DNA from: an uncultured Coriobacteriaceae bacterium
Lineage (GTDB): Bacteria; Actinomycetota; Coriobacteriia; Coriobacteriales; Atopobiaceae
Assembly: GCA_902778135.1 (NCBI GenBank)
Contig: CACYWP010000013.1
Span: 26,445 to 90,444 of the forward strand
Length of the DNA stretch: 64,000 nucleotides
Direction of reading: 5' to 3'
Shown: piece by piece, positions 44,319 to 53,571 of the stretch
How the letters are laid out: each line of letters starts with the position of its first letter
How positions within the stretch are numbered: position 1 is the stretch's first letter
Program-made: the position numbers and the translations under genes
Notes under the pieces: generated by a model
Databases searched by the model: none
What the model saw: only the letters and a program-made list of their open reading frames with translations
Told to the model about the DNA's origin: nothing

Positions 44319-45671
44319 CTACGACAGGTCTCCGTGCACCGTCAGGGTGTCCCAGTCGAACGCATCTCCCAACACTCCGGCACAGTAGTCCGTGTACCAT
44401 CCCACCGATCCGCCCGCACCCGGATCGGTGGCGCCAATCGTGCTCTGTGCCGCCAGCTCGTCGGTGTAGTCGTGGATCTTGTAGGCGCTCATGTTGATCG
44501 TGTAGCCCTCACGCTGGGTGATGGTGGGCGTGAAGGACCACTCCCCCACATGCGTCCCGTTCGCATCCTTGACGAAGTCGACCTTGACCATGCCGCCCAC
44601 CATGTTGGACGCATTGACCTGCGTCGACACGAAGTTCCCGACCGACCAGACGACAAGCATGCGGTCGTCGCCCTCACCCCATACCTCTACGGGCTGGATG
44701 ACGTGCGGATGTCCACCGATGACGACGTCGACGCCCTCCTCCTGGAAGACGCCGGCCCAATAGCGCTCCTGCTCGCTGGGCCACGTCTCGTACTCGTTGC
44801 CCCAGTGCGGGAAGACGACCACGAAGTCCGCGTTCTCGCGCGCCCACGCGATGTCGGAACGCACACCCTCCTCCGTCAGGCAGGACACGACGTTCTCGTC
44901 ATAGCTGACGTCCACGTTGCCGTTCAGCCAGTAGGTGTAGTTGAGCAGCGCGACGCGCAGCCCGTCCTTCTCGTAGACGTAGGCTCCTGCGGGAGACGTC
45001 GAGCCCGCAGGGCAGACGTGGTCCTCGCCGTCAGGGTCCGCCATGCCGATGACCGCCATCTCGGGGTGCTGGTCGCGCCAATAGGCCAGCTCCTCGCGCA
45101 CGCCCTGATAGCCCATGTCGAGGGTATGGTTGGTTGCCTTCAGCACGACGTCGAAGCCCACCGCCACCTCGGCATCGCCCACCTGCTGGGGAGAGTTGAA
45201 GGTGGGATATCCCGAGAAGGGGAACGCGTCCCCGCCCAAGATGGTCTCCTGGTTGAGTATCGCGATGTCTGCCTCGGCCACGTCGTCGGCGATGTGCGCG
45301 AAGAGGTGATCGTAGTTGAGGCCGTCCTCCAGGTAGCCGCTCTCCACCACGCCCATGTGCATGAGGATGTCACCAATCGACATCAGGCGGACGTGAACCG
45401 GCTCGGGAGCCACGTCGACGACCGGCTGCTCGGGAGACGCCTCCTCCTCGACCTGGGCCTCGTCCTCGACCGCAACCTCCTCGGAGACGGGCTGCGGTTC
45501 GAACGCATAGCGCGAGACGAGAATCTTGCCCGCGATGACAGCTACACCCGCCAACGCCACGACGACCGCGGCGATGAGGGCCAGCGTCCCCAGCAACCAG
45601 CGCATGCGATGCCGTCGGGGATTTGTGGTCCCGTTGTAGCGATTGTCAAGATTTGAATACTGTTCGCTCAT
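44319..45671 (-). CDS. CapA-family (poly-gamma-glutamate synthesis type) secreted metallophosphoesterase-like protein
   Basis: 450 residues. A cytoplasmic start (MSEQYSNLDNRYNGTT), one membrane anchor at about 25-48, an acidic linker (VAVEDEAQVEEEASPEQP), then the CapA domain: SIGDILMHMGV, ILNQETILGG, KATNHTLDMGYQG, FPHWGNEYETWPSEQE, GGHPHVIQPVEVW. These are the conserved metal-site motifs. No capB/capC genes are near, so a general role in envelope polymer handling is more likely than poly-glutamate synthesis. Confidence 0.88.
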   Translation of the reverse strand: MSEQYSNLDNRYNGTTNPRRHRMRWLLGTLALIAAVVVALAGVAVIAGKILVSRYAFEPQPVSEEVAVEDEAQVEEEASPEQPVVDVAPEPVHVRLMSIGDILMHMGVVESGYLEDGLNYDHLFAHIADDVAEADIAILNQETILGGDAFPFSGYPTFNSPQQVGDAEVAVGFDVVLKATNHTLDMGYQGVREELAYWRDQHPEMAVIGMADPDGEDHVCPAGSTSPAGAYVYEKDGLRVALLNYTYWLNGNVDVSYDENVVSCLTEEGVRSDIAWARENADFVVVFPHWGNEYETWPSEQERYWAGVFQEEGVDVVIGGHPHVIQPVEVWGEGDDRMLVVWSVGNFVSTQVNASNMVGGMVKVDFVKDANGTHVGEWSFTPTITQREGYTINMSAYKIHDYTDELAAQSTIGATDPGAGGSVGWYTDYCAGVLGDAFDWDTLTVHGDLS

Positions 45672-45774
45672 ACCATAACCTCCCTCTCGTCCATGATACG
45701 CTCAGACACCGAACGAACGCGTGGCCAATCATGCAAACATGGCCCCGCGTCACCACTGCTGGCAGGGAGTGCGC

Positions 45775-46425
45775 ATGAGGTACAAAGCCGTCGTCTTCGA
45801 CTTGGATGGAACGCTGCTCGACACGCTGGAGGACCTCCACCGGGCCACCAACCATGGCCTTGCCGCCTGTGGGCTGCCCCCGCGCACGATCGACGAGGTA
45901 CGCAGCTTCGTGGGCAACGGCTATCGCCAGCTGGCGCGGCTGGCATCGCCCGCAGGCACGCCGGACGAGGTGCAGGAGGAGGTCCTGGCCCACTTCAACG
46001 AGTTCTACCTCGCGCACGACCAGGACCATACGGCACCCTACCCGGGCATACGCAAGCTGCTGGACGACCTGGCCGATGCGGGCCTGCACCTTGCCGTCGT
46101 GTCGAACAAGGGAGATGCGGCCGTCCAGGACCTCATGGCGCACTACTTCCCCGGAACGTTCGAGGCCGTGGCGGGAGAGCGCGCCGACGTTCGTCGCAAG
46201 CCCGCGCCGGACACGGTCCATGCCGTCATGGCACAGATGGGCGTTTCCACAGACGAGGTCGTGTATGTGGGCGATTCCGAGGTGGACGTGCTGACCGCGG
46301 CAAACGTGGGCTGCGACTGCATCATCGTGACGTGGGGCTTCCGCAACAGGGATTACCTCGCCGAACAGGGTGCGCGGGTATTCGCCGACACGACCGGGGA
46401 GCTGGCGCGGCTGCTGGAGGCGTAG
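45775..46425 (+). CDS. HAD-family phosphatase, phosphoglycolate phosphatase-like
   Basis: 216 residues. HAD motifs: VVFDLDGTLLDT (nucleophile Asp), VVSNKGD, KPAPDTVHAVM and VGDSEVDVLTAANVG. The helical cap lies between motifs 1 and 2. Gph-type enzymes remove phosphate from 2-phosphoglycolate or similar small substrates. The start at 45775 follows GGGAG; the frame is open 54 bp upstream without a ribosome site. Divergent from CapA. Confidence 0.88.
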   Translation: MRYKAVVFDLDGTLLDTLEDLHRATNHGLAACGLPPRTIDEVRSFVGNGYRQLARLASPAGTPDEVQEEVLAHFNEFYLAHDQDHTAPYPGIRKLLDDLADAGLHLAVVSNKGDAAVQDLMAHYFPGTFEAVAGERADVRRKPAPDTVHAVMAQMGVSTDEVVYVGDSEVDVLTAANVGCDCIIVTWGFRNRDYLAEQGARVFADTTGELARLLEA

Positions 46426-46529
46426 GGTCCCGGCTGGACGATGGGTATGGCTTGAGGGCTGATGTGACCTGAACGTCGCGTCCGTCGCGAGCCGAGGAGG
46501 TCAATCGCGTCGCAAGACCGGTTGCCGGC

Positions 46530-46670
46530 TCACCCGACTGCCAGCCCCGTCCCAGCTGTCACCTGGAACCCTATGTCCGGCACCGTCGACCCCGCCGACA
46601 CGCTCCCGTTGTACGAGGCGTTGGACACCAGGAGCCTTTGCCCGTCGACGGAAAAGCTGCCGTAGCTGGC
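46530..46670 (-). pseudogene. In-frame remnant of a carbohydrate-binding tail behind the GH5 gene
   Basis: Reading on past the TAA at 46671-46673 in the same frame gives 46 residues: ASYGSFSVDGQRLLVSNASY, NGSVSAGSTVPDIGFQVTAG, TGLAVG, then TGA. The pattern V-N-A-S-Y-N-G-S-V-x-A-G-x-S/T-V-x-x-x-G-F-Q is that of the end of a family 2-type cellulose-binding module. The first part of such a module is missing, so a deletion plus a stop seems to have removed it. Confidence 0.7.
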
Positions 46671-48140
46671 TTAGCCATCACCCGTCAGGATTCCGCCCTT
46701 CAGCACGCCAACCAGCCATCTGCCCGACTGCGTCAAGTCTTTCTGCACGAAGCCCGACGTCTTTGTGCAGTCGCTGCGTATGGCCGACGCGCTCTCCGCC
46801 TTGTTGCAGAGGCTCCACATGCACCAGCTGACCTGGTGGTCCGCAAGCACCGACACCCATGCGTTTGCGGAGGCCTCGTCGATGGCTCCGTTGCCACTGG
46901 CACCACAGATGCCGAACTCGCTGACAAAGACCGGCAGCCCGTCCCGCAACACCCGTTTCAGACGATCGCGCAGCTCGTCCCGGTGCGTGGCTGCGTAGAA
47001 GTGCAGGGTGTACATCACATTGTCGTAGTGCAACGGGTCCTCGGCAGCCTTGTCCACCTCCTGCGACCACGTGGGCGTTCCCACCAAAATCACCGCGTCA
47101 GGGTCGTTAGCCCGGATGACGGGAATGACCTGGCTTGCGTAGCTTTTGATGTCAGCCCAGGTCGTCGCGCCATTCGGCTCGTTGCAGATCTCGTACAGCA
47201 CGTTGGTGTGGCTGGCGAACGTACGCGACATCTGGGAGAAGAACGCCTTGGCCTCGCTGGCATGCGTCAGCGGGTTGCCATCCGAGAGTATGTGCCAGTC
47301 GATGATGACGTAGAGGTCGTTGGCGGTGGCATAGCGCACTCCCTGGCACACCAGCTCGCGCAGGTATGCCTGGTCACCACCCGAGCAGTAGCCCCCATAC
47401 TCCTGGGTATAGAGCGCCAGCCGCACCACGTTGGCACCCCAGTCACGACGCAACTGCCCGAAGCATGCGTCGTTCACATAGGCGGGAAACCACGCCAGCC
47501 CATGCGTGCTGAGACCGCGGAGCTGGACCGGATTGCCCCGCTCGTCCATAAGCTGCGATCCTTTGACGTGCAGGGCGCCGCTTGTAGATGGGGTCGCGGG
47601 CACGGGTGCAGCCTGTATCGACATATAGCCGTACCAGCCGATGCCCTCCGAACGCCAGCCGTGCCGGGCGACCAGCAGATCGCGCTCGGCGGCGCTGGCG
47701 GTGTAGTGGTGCTGGCCTCGCCGCAAGCCGCCGTTGTACAGGCGAAACAGTGGGATGGCACTGGTATCGTCCTTGGATGCGGAATAGAACGCGACCCCTT
47801 CCGAGCGCCAGCCATGATGGGCGATCAGGAAGTCGCGCTCGCCGACACTGGTGGTGTAGTGATGGTCGCCCGACCGGGCGTTGTACAGGCGAAAGACCGG
47901 CAACGACGACGTCGCCGGCGCCTCCCAGGCGACACCCTCCTGCCGCCAGTCGAAATAGGCTCCGCGCCCGCACGAGGTATACTCGGTCTTGCTGCGCGTG
48001 TAGAGGTGCTCCGAGGTGATCGTGTTGTACATGCGGTAGATGGGCACGGTCGTGGCAGCCCAAGCGCGAATCGGCATCAGGAAGAGGATAAGCACGCAGG
48101 CGACCTGCAGTGCCAAACGACAGCGACAGCTCCGTCCCAT
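46671..48140 (-). CDS. Secreted GH5-type glycanase with N-terminal DUF5648 module
   Basis: 489 residues from the ATG at 48140 (GGGAGG upstream). Signal peptide to about residue 28 (LALQVACVLILFLMPIRAWA). Residues about 30-165 are a DUF5648 repeat module (VPIYRMYNTITSEHLYTRSK; GDHHYTTSVGERDFLIAHHG; GQHHYTASAAERDLLVARHG). Residues about 175-475 are a GH5 barrel with the acid/base in VLYEICNEPNG, the nucleophile in LPVFVSEFGICG, and IIDWHI. Cellulase-like or mannanase-like activity on beta-glycans is expected. The frame continues beyond the stop into a carbohydrate-binding remnant. Here the DUF5648 module is at the N-terminus, unlike in the neighbours. Confidence 0.88.
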   Translation of the reverse strand: MGRSCRCRLALQVACVLILFLMPIRAWAATTVPIYRMYNTITSEHLYTRSKTEYTSCGRGAYFDWRQEGVAWEAPATSSLPVFRLYNARSGDHHYTTSVGERDFLIAHHGWRSEGVAFYSASKDDTSAIPLFRLYNGGLRRGQHHYTASAAERDLLVARHGWRSEGIGWYGYMSIQAAPVPATPSTSGALHVKGSQLMDERGNPVQLRGLSTHGLAWFPAYVNDACFGQLRRDWGANVVRLALYTQEYGGYCSGGDQAYLRELVCQGVRYATANDLYVIIDWHILSDGNPLTHASEAKAFFSQMSRTFASHTNVLYEICNEPNGATTWADIKSYASQVIPVIRANDPDAVILVGTPTWSQEVDKAAEDPLHYDNVMYTLHFYAATHRDELRDRLKRVLRDGLPVFVSEFGICGASGNGAIDEASANAWVSVLADHQVSWCMWSLCNKAESASAIRSDCTKTSGFVQKDLTQSGRWLVGVLKGGILTGDG

Positions 48141-48221
48141 ACCAGCGACCTCCCGTCCCACGATGGCGCCCATGCCTTGCCCCACATTGTAGCAGCCGGA
48201 CAACGACACCCAAGCAGCGCG

Positions 48222-48473
48222 TTCGACCATCTGGGACGGTTCCCCTTGGTCGAAAAGCTCAACCGATAGGGGCCGCCCCCCGCGTTCGACCGTCTGGGAC
48301 GGTTCTCCTTGGTCGAAAAGCTCAACCGATAGGGGCCGTCCCCCACGGACGAACCTGCTGCTTGGACTCTTGTCGTCTCATGCTTCGACTGTGGAGAACC
48401 GTCCCAGACGGTCGAACTGACAGACGAAGCTGAGGACTTTTTCGACCGTGGAGAACCGTCCCAGACGGTCGAG
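48222..48473. repeat. 33-bp TTCGACC element, four copies
   Basis: Copies at 48222-48254 and 48285-48317 in one orientation, and 48384-48416 and 48441-48473 in the other. Each is TTCGAC(C/T), 19 nt, GGTCGA(A/G), with the asymmetric centre CTGGGACGGTTC. The first overlaps the upstream end of the GH5 reading frame; the last ends one base before the stop codon of the next gene. Confidence 0.85.
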
Positions 48474-49892
48474 TTACTTCGTGCCGTACCAGCCGATGCC
48501 TTCCTCGCGCCAACCGTAGCGCGACACCAGCATGTCACGCTCGGCGACGTTTGCCGTGTAGTGGTGCTGACCCGCCTTCAGACGCCCGTTGTAGACGCGA
48601 TAGAGCGGACGACCCCTACCCGTGTCCGAATACCAGCAGATTCCCTCGTCACGCCACCCGTGGTTGGCTATCAGGTTGTCGCGTTCGGCCTTGTTGGCGG
48701 TGTAGTGATGGTCGCCCAGCCCCGCATTGTACAGGCGATAGACCGGTGCGGCGGACTTGACGGGAGCCGTCCATGCCACGCCCTCCTGGCGCCAGTCGCC
48801 GTTGCCGCGGCTGGGCAGCGTGTCATACTCGGCCTTGTTGGTCGTGTAGAGATGCTCGGACGTGCGCTTGTTGTACAGGCGGTAGACCTGGCGCGTGGTG
48901 GCAACCTGCACGCGTGTGGCGGCGCCTTTGCCTCCGAGACGGACGGTAACGTCCGCCGTCCCCTCTTTCACGCCCGTCAGCGTCGAGCCCGAGACGGATA
49001 GCACGCCCGTGTTCGACGAGGTCAGCTTCATGTTGGACCCGAACCGAGACGAGTCCAGAAGGATGTCGGAGATCGTCTCGCCACTATAGGTGAGCGTGGG
49101 CCTGATCGTGACGCCGGTGCTCGCGCCCAGCATCAGGGGGTTCTCGTTTGCGGTAAGCGTCAGCCTCCAGGACATACCCGGCATGTCCTTGGCCCACAGC
49201 GACACGTAATAGGTACCCGAATACCCGGTAGCGGGAGTCGAAGAGGGCTCCCAGCCCGCTTCGCCTGCAGCGCAATACACGCCCTTCGCCTCGACGGTCG
49301 AGAAGCCGTACTGGCTGTACTCGGGAGAAATCAGCGTCTCGTAGTGGCCATACTCGCCTTGTGGCATCTGGCCTCGCACCAGCTGCTCGTAGTAGGGCTT
49401 TTCCCCGTACCACATGTCCAAGGCGCGCTCGATGGACAGGCCGCCCGAGCCCCACCACCAGGCAAGGATCTCCGCATACGGACCGATGCCATGCGACTCG
49501 CATTCGAAGGGGTCTGTAGAGCTCATGCGCACGTGGTTGAAGGTGAACGACGACTCCACCGCACGAGCGATGGCGATGCGCTCGAGGTCGGCGTTCCAAT
49601 AGATGCCATTCAGATAGTCGTTGCGCGACATACCGCTGGGCAGTGACACCAGACCTTGGTTCAAGGCCTCCTGACGATAGGTGCGGATGATGCGCAGGGC
49701 GTTGTTGCGAGCATCATTCTGGTCCATGCGCGCCTGGACCTTGATGGGAAGGGCCGTCGCAGCAGAATAGATCGACGCATCACCGTCCAGTTGGGGAATC
49801 GTGTCGATGGCATACGCCGGACACACGGTCAAAGCCTGCATCAACAGCACCAGCAAGACCGGCCAGACCAACAGGCGACGTTCGCGCATCAT
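48474..49892 (-). CDS. Secreted CAP-like domain protein with Ig-like and DUF5648 modules
   Basis: 472 residues from the ATG at 49892 (GGAGAGG upstream). Signal peptide to about residue 28 (VLLVLLMQALTVCPAYA). Residues about 50-210 resemble a CAP/SCP-like domain (AIARAVESSFTFNHVRMSS; GQMPQGEYGHYETLISPEYS). Then a Big2-like Ig domain (ISDILLDSSRFGSNMKLTSS; VSGSTLTGVKEGTADVTVRL). The last 140 residues are DUF5648 (RQVYRLYNKRTSEHLYTTNK; GDHHYTANKAERDNLIANHG; GQHHYTANVAERDMLVSRYG). No LPXTG signal, so the terminal module may hold it to the wall. Confidence 0.82.
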   Translation of the reverse strand: MMRERRLLVWPVLLVLLMQALTVCPAYAIDTIPQLDGDASIYSAATALPIKVQARMDQNDARNNALRIIRTYRQEALNQGLVSLPSGMSRNDYLNGIYWNADLERIAIARAVESSFTFNHVRMSSTDPFECESHGIGPYAEILAWWWGSGGLSIERALDMWYGEKPYYEQLVRGQMPQGEYGHYETLISPEYSQYGFSTVEAKGVYCAAGEAGWEPSSTPATGYSGTYYVSLWAKDMPGMSWRLTLTANENPLMLGASTGVTIRPTLTYSGETISDILLDSSRFGSNMKLTSSNTGVLSVSGSTLTGVKEGTADVTVRLGGKGAATRVQVATTRQVYRLYNKRTSEHLYTTNKAEYDTLPSRGNGDWRQEGVAWTAPVKSAAPVYRLYNAGLGDHHYTANKAERDNLIANHGWRDEGICWYSDTGRGRPLYRVYNGRLKAGQHHYTANVAERDMLVSRYGWREEGIGWYGTK

Positions 49893-50085
49893 GGTGCCTC
49901 TCCTTTGCGATTCCGCGAGCAAGACGCTCCCATGGCTCTCTGCTCGTACGGCACATTGGGTTTGACAGTAACACACTGTTGTCAGATAGCGACCAGTGGT
50001 TGCGGGAACGGCCGGGACGCGCCTGCGAAGGGGCGCGCGGCAGGCCTCCCCACCGCGCGCCAAGCCTCATGCGTCGTACGGCCCG

Positions 50086-53000
50086 TCACTTCTCGTATCC
50101 GTAGAACGAGACGCCCTCGTAGCGCCAGCCCGCGTTGGCCACCAGGTAGTCGCGCTCGCCGGCGCTGGCCGTGAAGTGGTGCTGGCCCTTCTTCAGTTTT
50201 TCGTTGTACACGCAGTAGAGCGGGATCGCGCCTTCGTCGCCCTGCGCGGCCGACCAGAAGGCGGGGGCGCCATTGTTGTCGACGTTCCAGCCATACTTTG
50301 CGGTCAGGATGTCGATCTCGCCCTGGCTCTTGCTGTAGTAGTGGTCCCCCATCGCCCTGTTGTACAGGCGGTAGACCGGCTCTCCCTTGCCGTCCGGCGC
50401 GTACCACGCGACGCCCTCCTGGCGCCAGTCACCCTCGGTGATCACCGGCAGCTGCGCGTACTCGGTGGGCGAGGTCGTCCATAGGTGCTCGCTCGTCCTC
50501 CAGTTGTACAGGCGGTAGACGGCGACGCGCGCGGTCTCGGGAGCTTCGCCCGCGACGATCTTGAACGTCACGCTCTTGGTCCCCTTGAAGTTCCCCTTGC
50601 CGGTGATGGTGACGGTCGCGGTGCCGACGGCGGTGTTGTTCTTGTACGACAGTGTGTAGTCGGTGCCCTTCTTCAGCGTCTTGCCGTTCCACGTGACCTT
50701 TGGCTCGGGCTTGACCGCCGACCCGGCGTGGGTCTGGTCGGCGATCTTTGCGACGGTCGCATCACCGATGCTCGCCGGGGTGATGACCTTGTACAGGATC
50801 TTGTCGGCCGTCGTGCCGTCGGACCACATGGTATTGGCCTTGTCGTTCAGCGAAGCGGTGCACGGGTACGATCCCACCGCGGAGGTGTTGTACGAACCGT
50901 CCATGCTGTAGTCGGGGCCAATCATCGAAAAGGCCGACTGCTGGTGGTCGCTGTATACCTCCGGCTTTGGAGGGTCGGGGATGGGGATGGCCTTGCGGGC
51001 GATGGCGAACGTGACGCTCTTGGTCCCGGTGTAGCTGCCCTCGCCGGTGATGGTCATGGTCGCTGTGCCGGCGTTGGTGTTGTTGCTGTACGACAGTGTG
51101 TAGTCGGTGCCCTTGGTCAGGGTCCTGCCCCCCAGCGTGACGGTGGGCGACTGGGTCTGGGCGGCCTTGTTGTACGTGCGGTTGGTCACGCCCGTGACGG
51201 TCGCGTTGGCGACGCTCGGCTTCGCCGCCGCGACGATTGCGAACGTGACGCTCCTGGTGCTGGCGAAGTTGCCCTTGCCGGTGATGGTGATTGTGGCCGT
51301 GCCCACGTTGGTGTTGTTGCTGTACGACAGCGTGTAGTCGGTGCCCTTCTTCAGCGTCCTGCCGTTCCACGTGATGGTCGGCGCCGGGGTCAGGGCCGAC
51401 CCGGTGTAGGTCTGGGACCCTATCGACGAGACCGTCGCAGCACGGATGTTCACGGGGTTGATGAACCATGTGACGGTCTTGTTGCCCGTTGTGCCGTCGG
51501 ACCACATGGTGTTGCCTGCATAGGTCAGCGATGCGGTCAACGTGTACGTTCCCGCGTTTGTCGCGCACACGTCACCCGAGATCGAATAGTCTCTGGTGCT
51601 CGACCAGGGGGCATCCAGCATCTCGCCAGTGTAGTCGTGATATCTGGATGTGGGAATGGCAACACTCCTGCGATTGATGGTGAAGGTGGTGGACACGGAA
51701 CCGCTGTAATTGCCTATGCCGTTTGCCGTTACGGTCGCAGTGCCGGCATTGGTGTTGTTCGCGTAGGAGTAGGTGAAGTCGGTGCCGGGTGTCAGGGTCT
51801 TGCCACCCAAGGTCACCGTGGGAGTGGGCTTGATGGCACTTCCCGTGTACGTGTAGGACGACGGCTTCGCAATGATTGCACTATTGATGCTAATACCCGT
51901 CACCGTGACGGTACAGGTCGCGGTCTTGCCGTTTGCGGTGCGCACGGTTATCGTCGCGGTACCCGGCTTGACGGCCTTGACGGTGCCAGAGGAGACCGTT
52001 GCCACGGAGGTATTCGAGCTTTCCCACGTAACGGACTTGTTGGTAGCGTTGCTCGGCGAGACCGTGGCGGTCAGCGTCGAGGAGGAGCCGGTCGCCAGCG
52101 AGAGGGTCGACCTGTTCAGCGAGACACCCGTGACATCGACGACCTTTGCCTTGACGGTAACGTTGAAGGTGACCTTCTTGCTGGTATTGCCGAAGGCGTA
52201 GGCATACACCGTGGTGCTCCCGGGCGCGACGCCAACGAGGGTGCTCTTTCCGCTGATGCGCGCGATGGAGGTGTTGCTCGAATAGTACTGTCCGAGGTTC
52301 TGGGGCAGCACCTCGTAGGACAATCCCCTCTCGCCGTAATTGCTGCCGATTACCGTCGCAGGAATACTTGCGTTCAGTGCAAGAGACGAGCCCACGTCCA
52401 CCGTGATATTGGACGATTGTGAGACCGACAGGCTCAACAAGTTGTCCGCAACCTCGACCCAAGCCCCGCCATACGCGGTTGACCTGTCGGATGTCGAGCT
52501 TGCATACGGCTTGGACGAATAGGCCTCGACATAGTAGTAGCAACCATTGCTCTCGTAGACCGCACAGGCAAAGGAACGGTATTCGGATTTGATCATCGTT
52601 GAGTAATGCCCCGAGGAATTGACCCACAAATCATGCATCGACTGGATTGATAGACGGGAAGCAAGGGCGATGTTTTCGCCTGGAGCATAGGTACCGATGT
52701 ACCAGATGCCTACCGACGCATTCCAGTAGCCATGGCCCGACTCGAATGCAGTGAAGCACGAGGTGCCATTGGGACGCGTGTGGCTCAAGTAGACAGCCGT
52801 CTCGACGACGCGCTGCATGGCGACGTTCTCCAGCTCCTTGCTCCAGGTGAGCGTGCGTGAGCCGACGCTCGACCGCGTCTGGTTGACGAGGGCCAGGTCC
52901 TTATAGGCCTCATCTTGGCGGAATTGGCCATAGGGATAGATGTTCGTCATGCCGCCTGTGGACTCGGGAAGAAGCTCCGTACCATCGTCTGTGGACTCAG

Positions 53001-53397
53001 GAAGAAGTACCCCGCCGTCAGTCGAATCGTCATCGGATCCGAGGGTAGCGCCGTCGTCCTCGCTGGAAGCGCCAAGAGGAACGAGGTCCTCGCCTGGCTC
53101 CTCCTCGGGAATCGCAACCTCGGAAGCTGAGCCGTCGGGTTCCGTCGGCTGGGCGGCGGATTCTTGGTCGTCAGCCACATCCGGTGCTTCGGGTAGCGGC
53201 GCGGCTTCTTGTGCGCCTACAGGCTGCTCGGGCACCTGTTCCTCGTCAGCAGGTCCTGTCGCCTCGCCGACAACCTCCATCGCCTCTTCGAGAGCCTCGG
53301 CCCACGCCTCGACCGGGACGCCACCCAGCGCCATCGAAAGCGAGAGCAACACGCTCAACACGATGCGGGAGACCCTCGCCGCACCCCTTTGCCTCAT
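50086..53397 (-). CDS. Large secreted CAP-domain protein with Ig-like repeats and C-terminal DUF5648
   Basis: 1103 residues from the ATG at 53397. Signal peptide (VLSVLLSLSMALGGVPVEAWA), an acidic Ser/Glu-rich linker to about 150, a CAP domain at about 155-300 (YPYGQFRQDEAYKDLALVNQ; HDLWVNSSGHYSTMIKSEYR), two Big2-like domains (about 310-480, e.g. TSSTLTATVSPSN-like), six tandem Ig-like repeats of two alternating types (about 485-960), and DUF5648 at 965-1103. The typical repeat ends YSNNTNAGTATVTITG. A GTG 42 bp upstream is an alternative start. The CAP part is closely related to the gene upstream of it. Confidence 0.85.
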   Translation of the reverse strand: MRQRGAARVSRIVLSVLLSLSMALGGVPVEAWAEALEEAMEVVGEATGPADEEQVPEQPVGAQEAAPLPEAPDVADDQESAAQPTEPDGSASEVAIPEEEPGEDLVPLGASSEDDGATLGSDDDSTDGGVLLPESTDDGTELLPESTGGMTNIYPYGQFRQDEAYKDLALVNQTRSSVGSRTLTWSKELENVAMQRVVETAVYLSHTRPNGTSCFTAFESGHGYWNASVGIWYIGTYAPGENIALASRLSIQSMHDLWVNSSGHYSTMIKSEYRSFACAVYESNGCYYYVEAYSSKPYASSTSDRSTAYGGAWVEVADNLLSLSVSQSSNITVDVGSSLALNASIPATVIGSNYGERGLSYEVLPQNLGQYYSSNTSIARISGKSTLVGVAPGSTTVYAYAFGNTSKKVTFNVTVKAKVVDVTGVSLNRSTLSLATGSSSTLTATVSPSNATNKSVTWESSNTSVATVSSGTVKAVKPGTATITVRTANGKTATCTVTVTGISINSAIIAKPSSYTYTGSAIKPTPTVTLGGKTLTPGTDFTYSYANNTNAGTATVTANGIGNYSGSVSTTFTINRRSVAIPTSRYHDYTGEMLDAPWSSTRDYSISGDVCATNAGTYTLTASLTYAGNTMWSDGTTGNKTVTWFINPVNIRAATVSSIGSQTYTGSALTPAPTITWNGRTLKKGTDYTLSYSNNTNVGTATITITGKGNFASTRSVTFAIVAAAKPSVANATVTGVTNRTYNKAAQTQSPTVTLGGRTLTKGTDYTLSYSNNTNAGTATMTITGEGSYTGTKSVTFAIARKAIPIPDPPKPEVYSDHQQSAFSMIGPDYSMDGSYNTSAVGSYPCTASLNDKANTMWSDGTTADKILYKVITPASIGDATVAKIADQTHAGSAVKPEPKVTWNGKTLKKGTDYTLSYKNNTAVGTATVTITGKGNFKGTKSVTFKIVAGEAPETARVAVYRLYNWRTSEHLWTTSPTEYAQLPVITEGDWRQEGVAWYAPDGKGEPVYRLYNRAMGDHYYSKSQGEIDILTAKYGWNVDNNGAPAFWSAAQGDEGAIPLYCVYNEKLKKGQHHFTASAGERDYLVANAGWRYEGVSFYGYEK

Positions 53398-53571
53398 ACG
53401 AACCCCCAACGCCGCTGCAGAACTGACGAATTGCCGCACATCAGCAAATCAACCAAATGCACGAGCCTTACACAATAGTAGCCGTATTCGAACAATCTGC
53501 AACGCTTGTTAGTTTGGTGACAAGGATGGGATCATCGTCGGCCTCGGTATCGCCGCAGTGAACGCAGGCGA

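Noticed and set aside
48222..48473. CRISPR array suggested by repeated 30-35-bp units
   Set aside because: Spacers are irregular (30, 66 and 24 bp), the repeats occur in both orientations and are scattered over 16 kb, and no cas genes are present.
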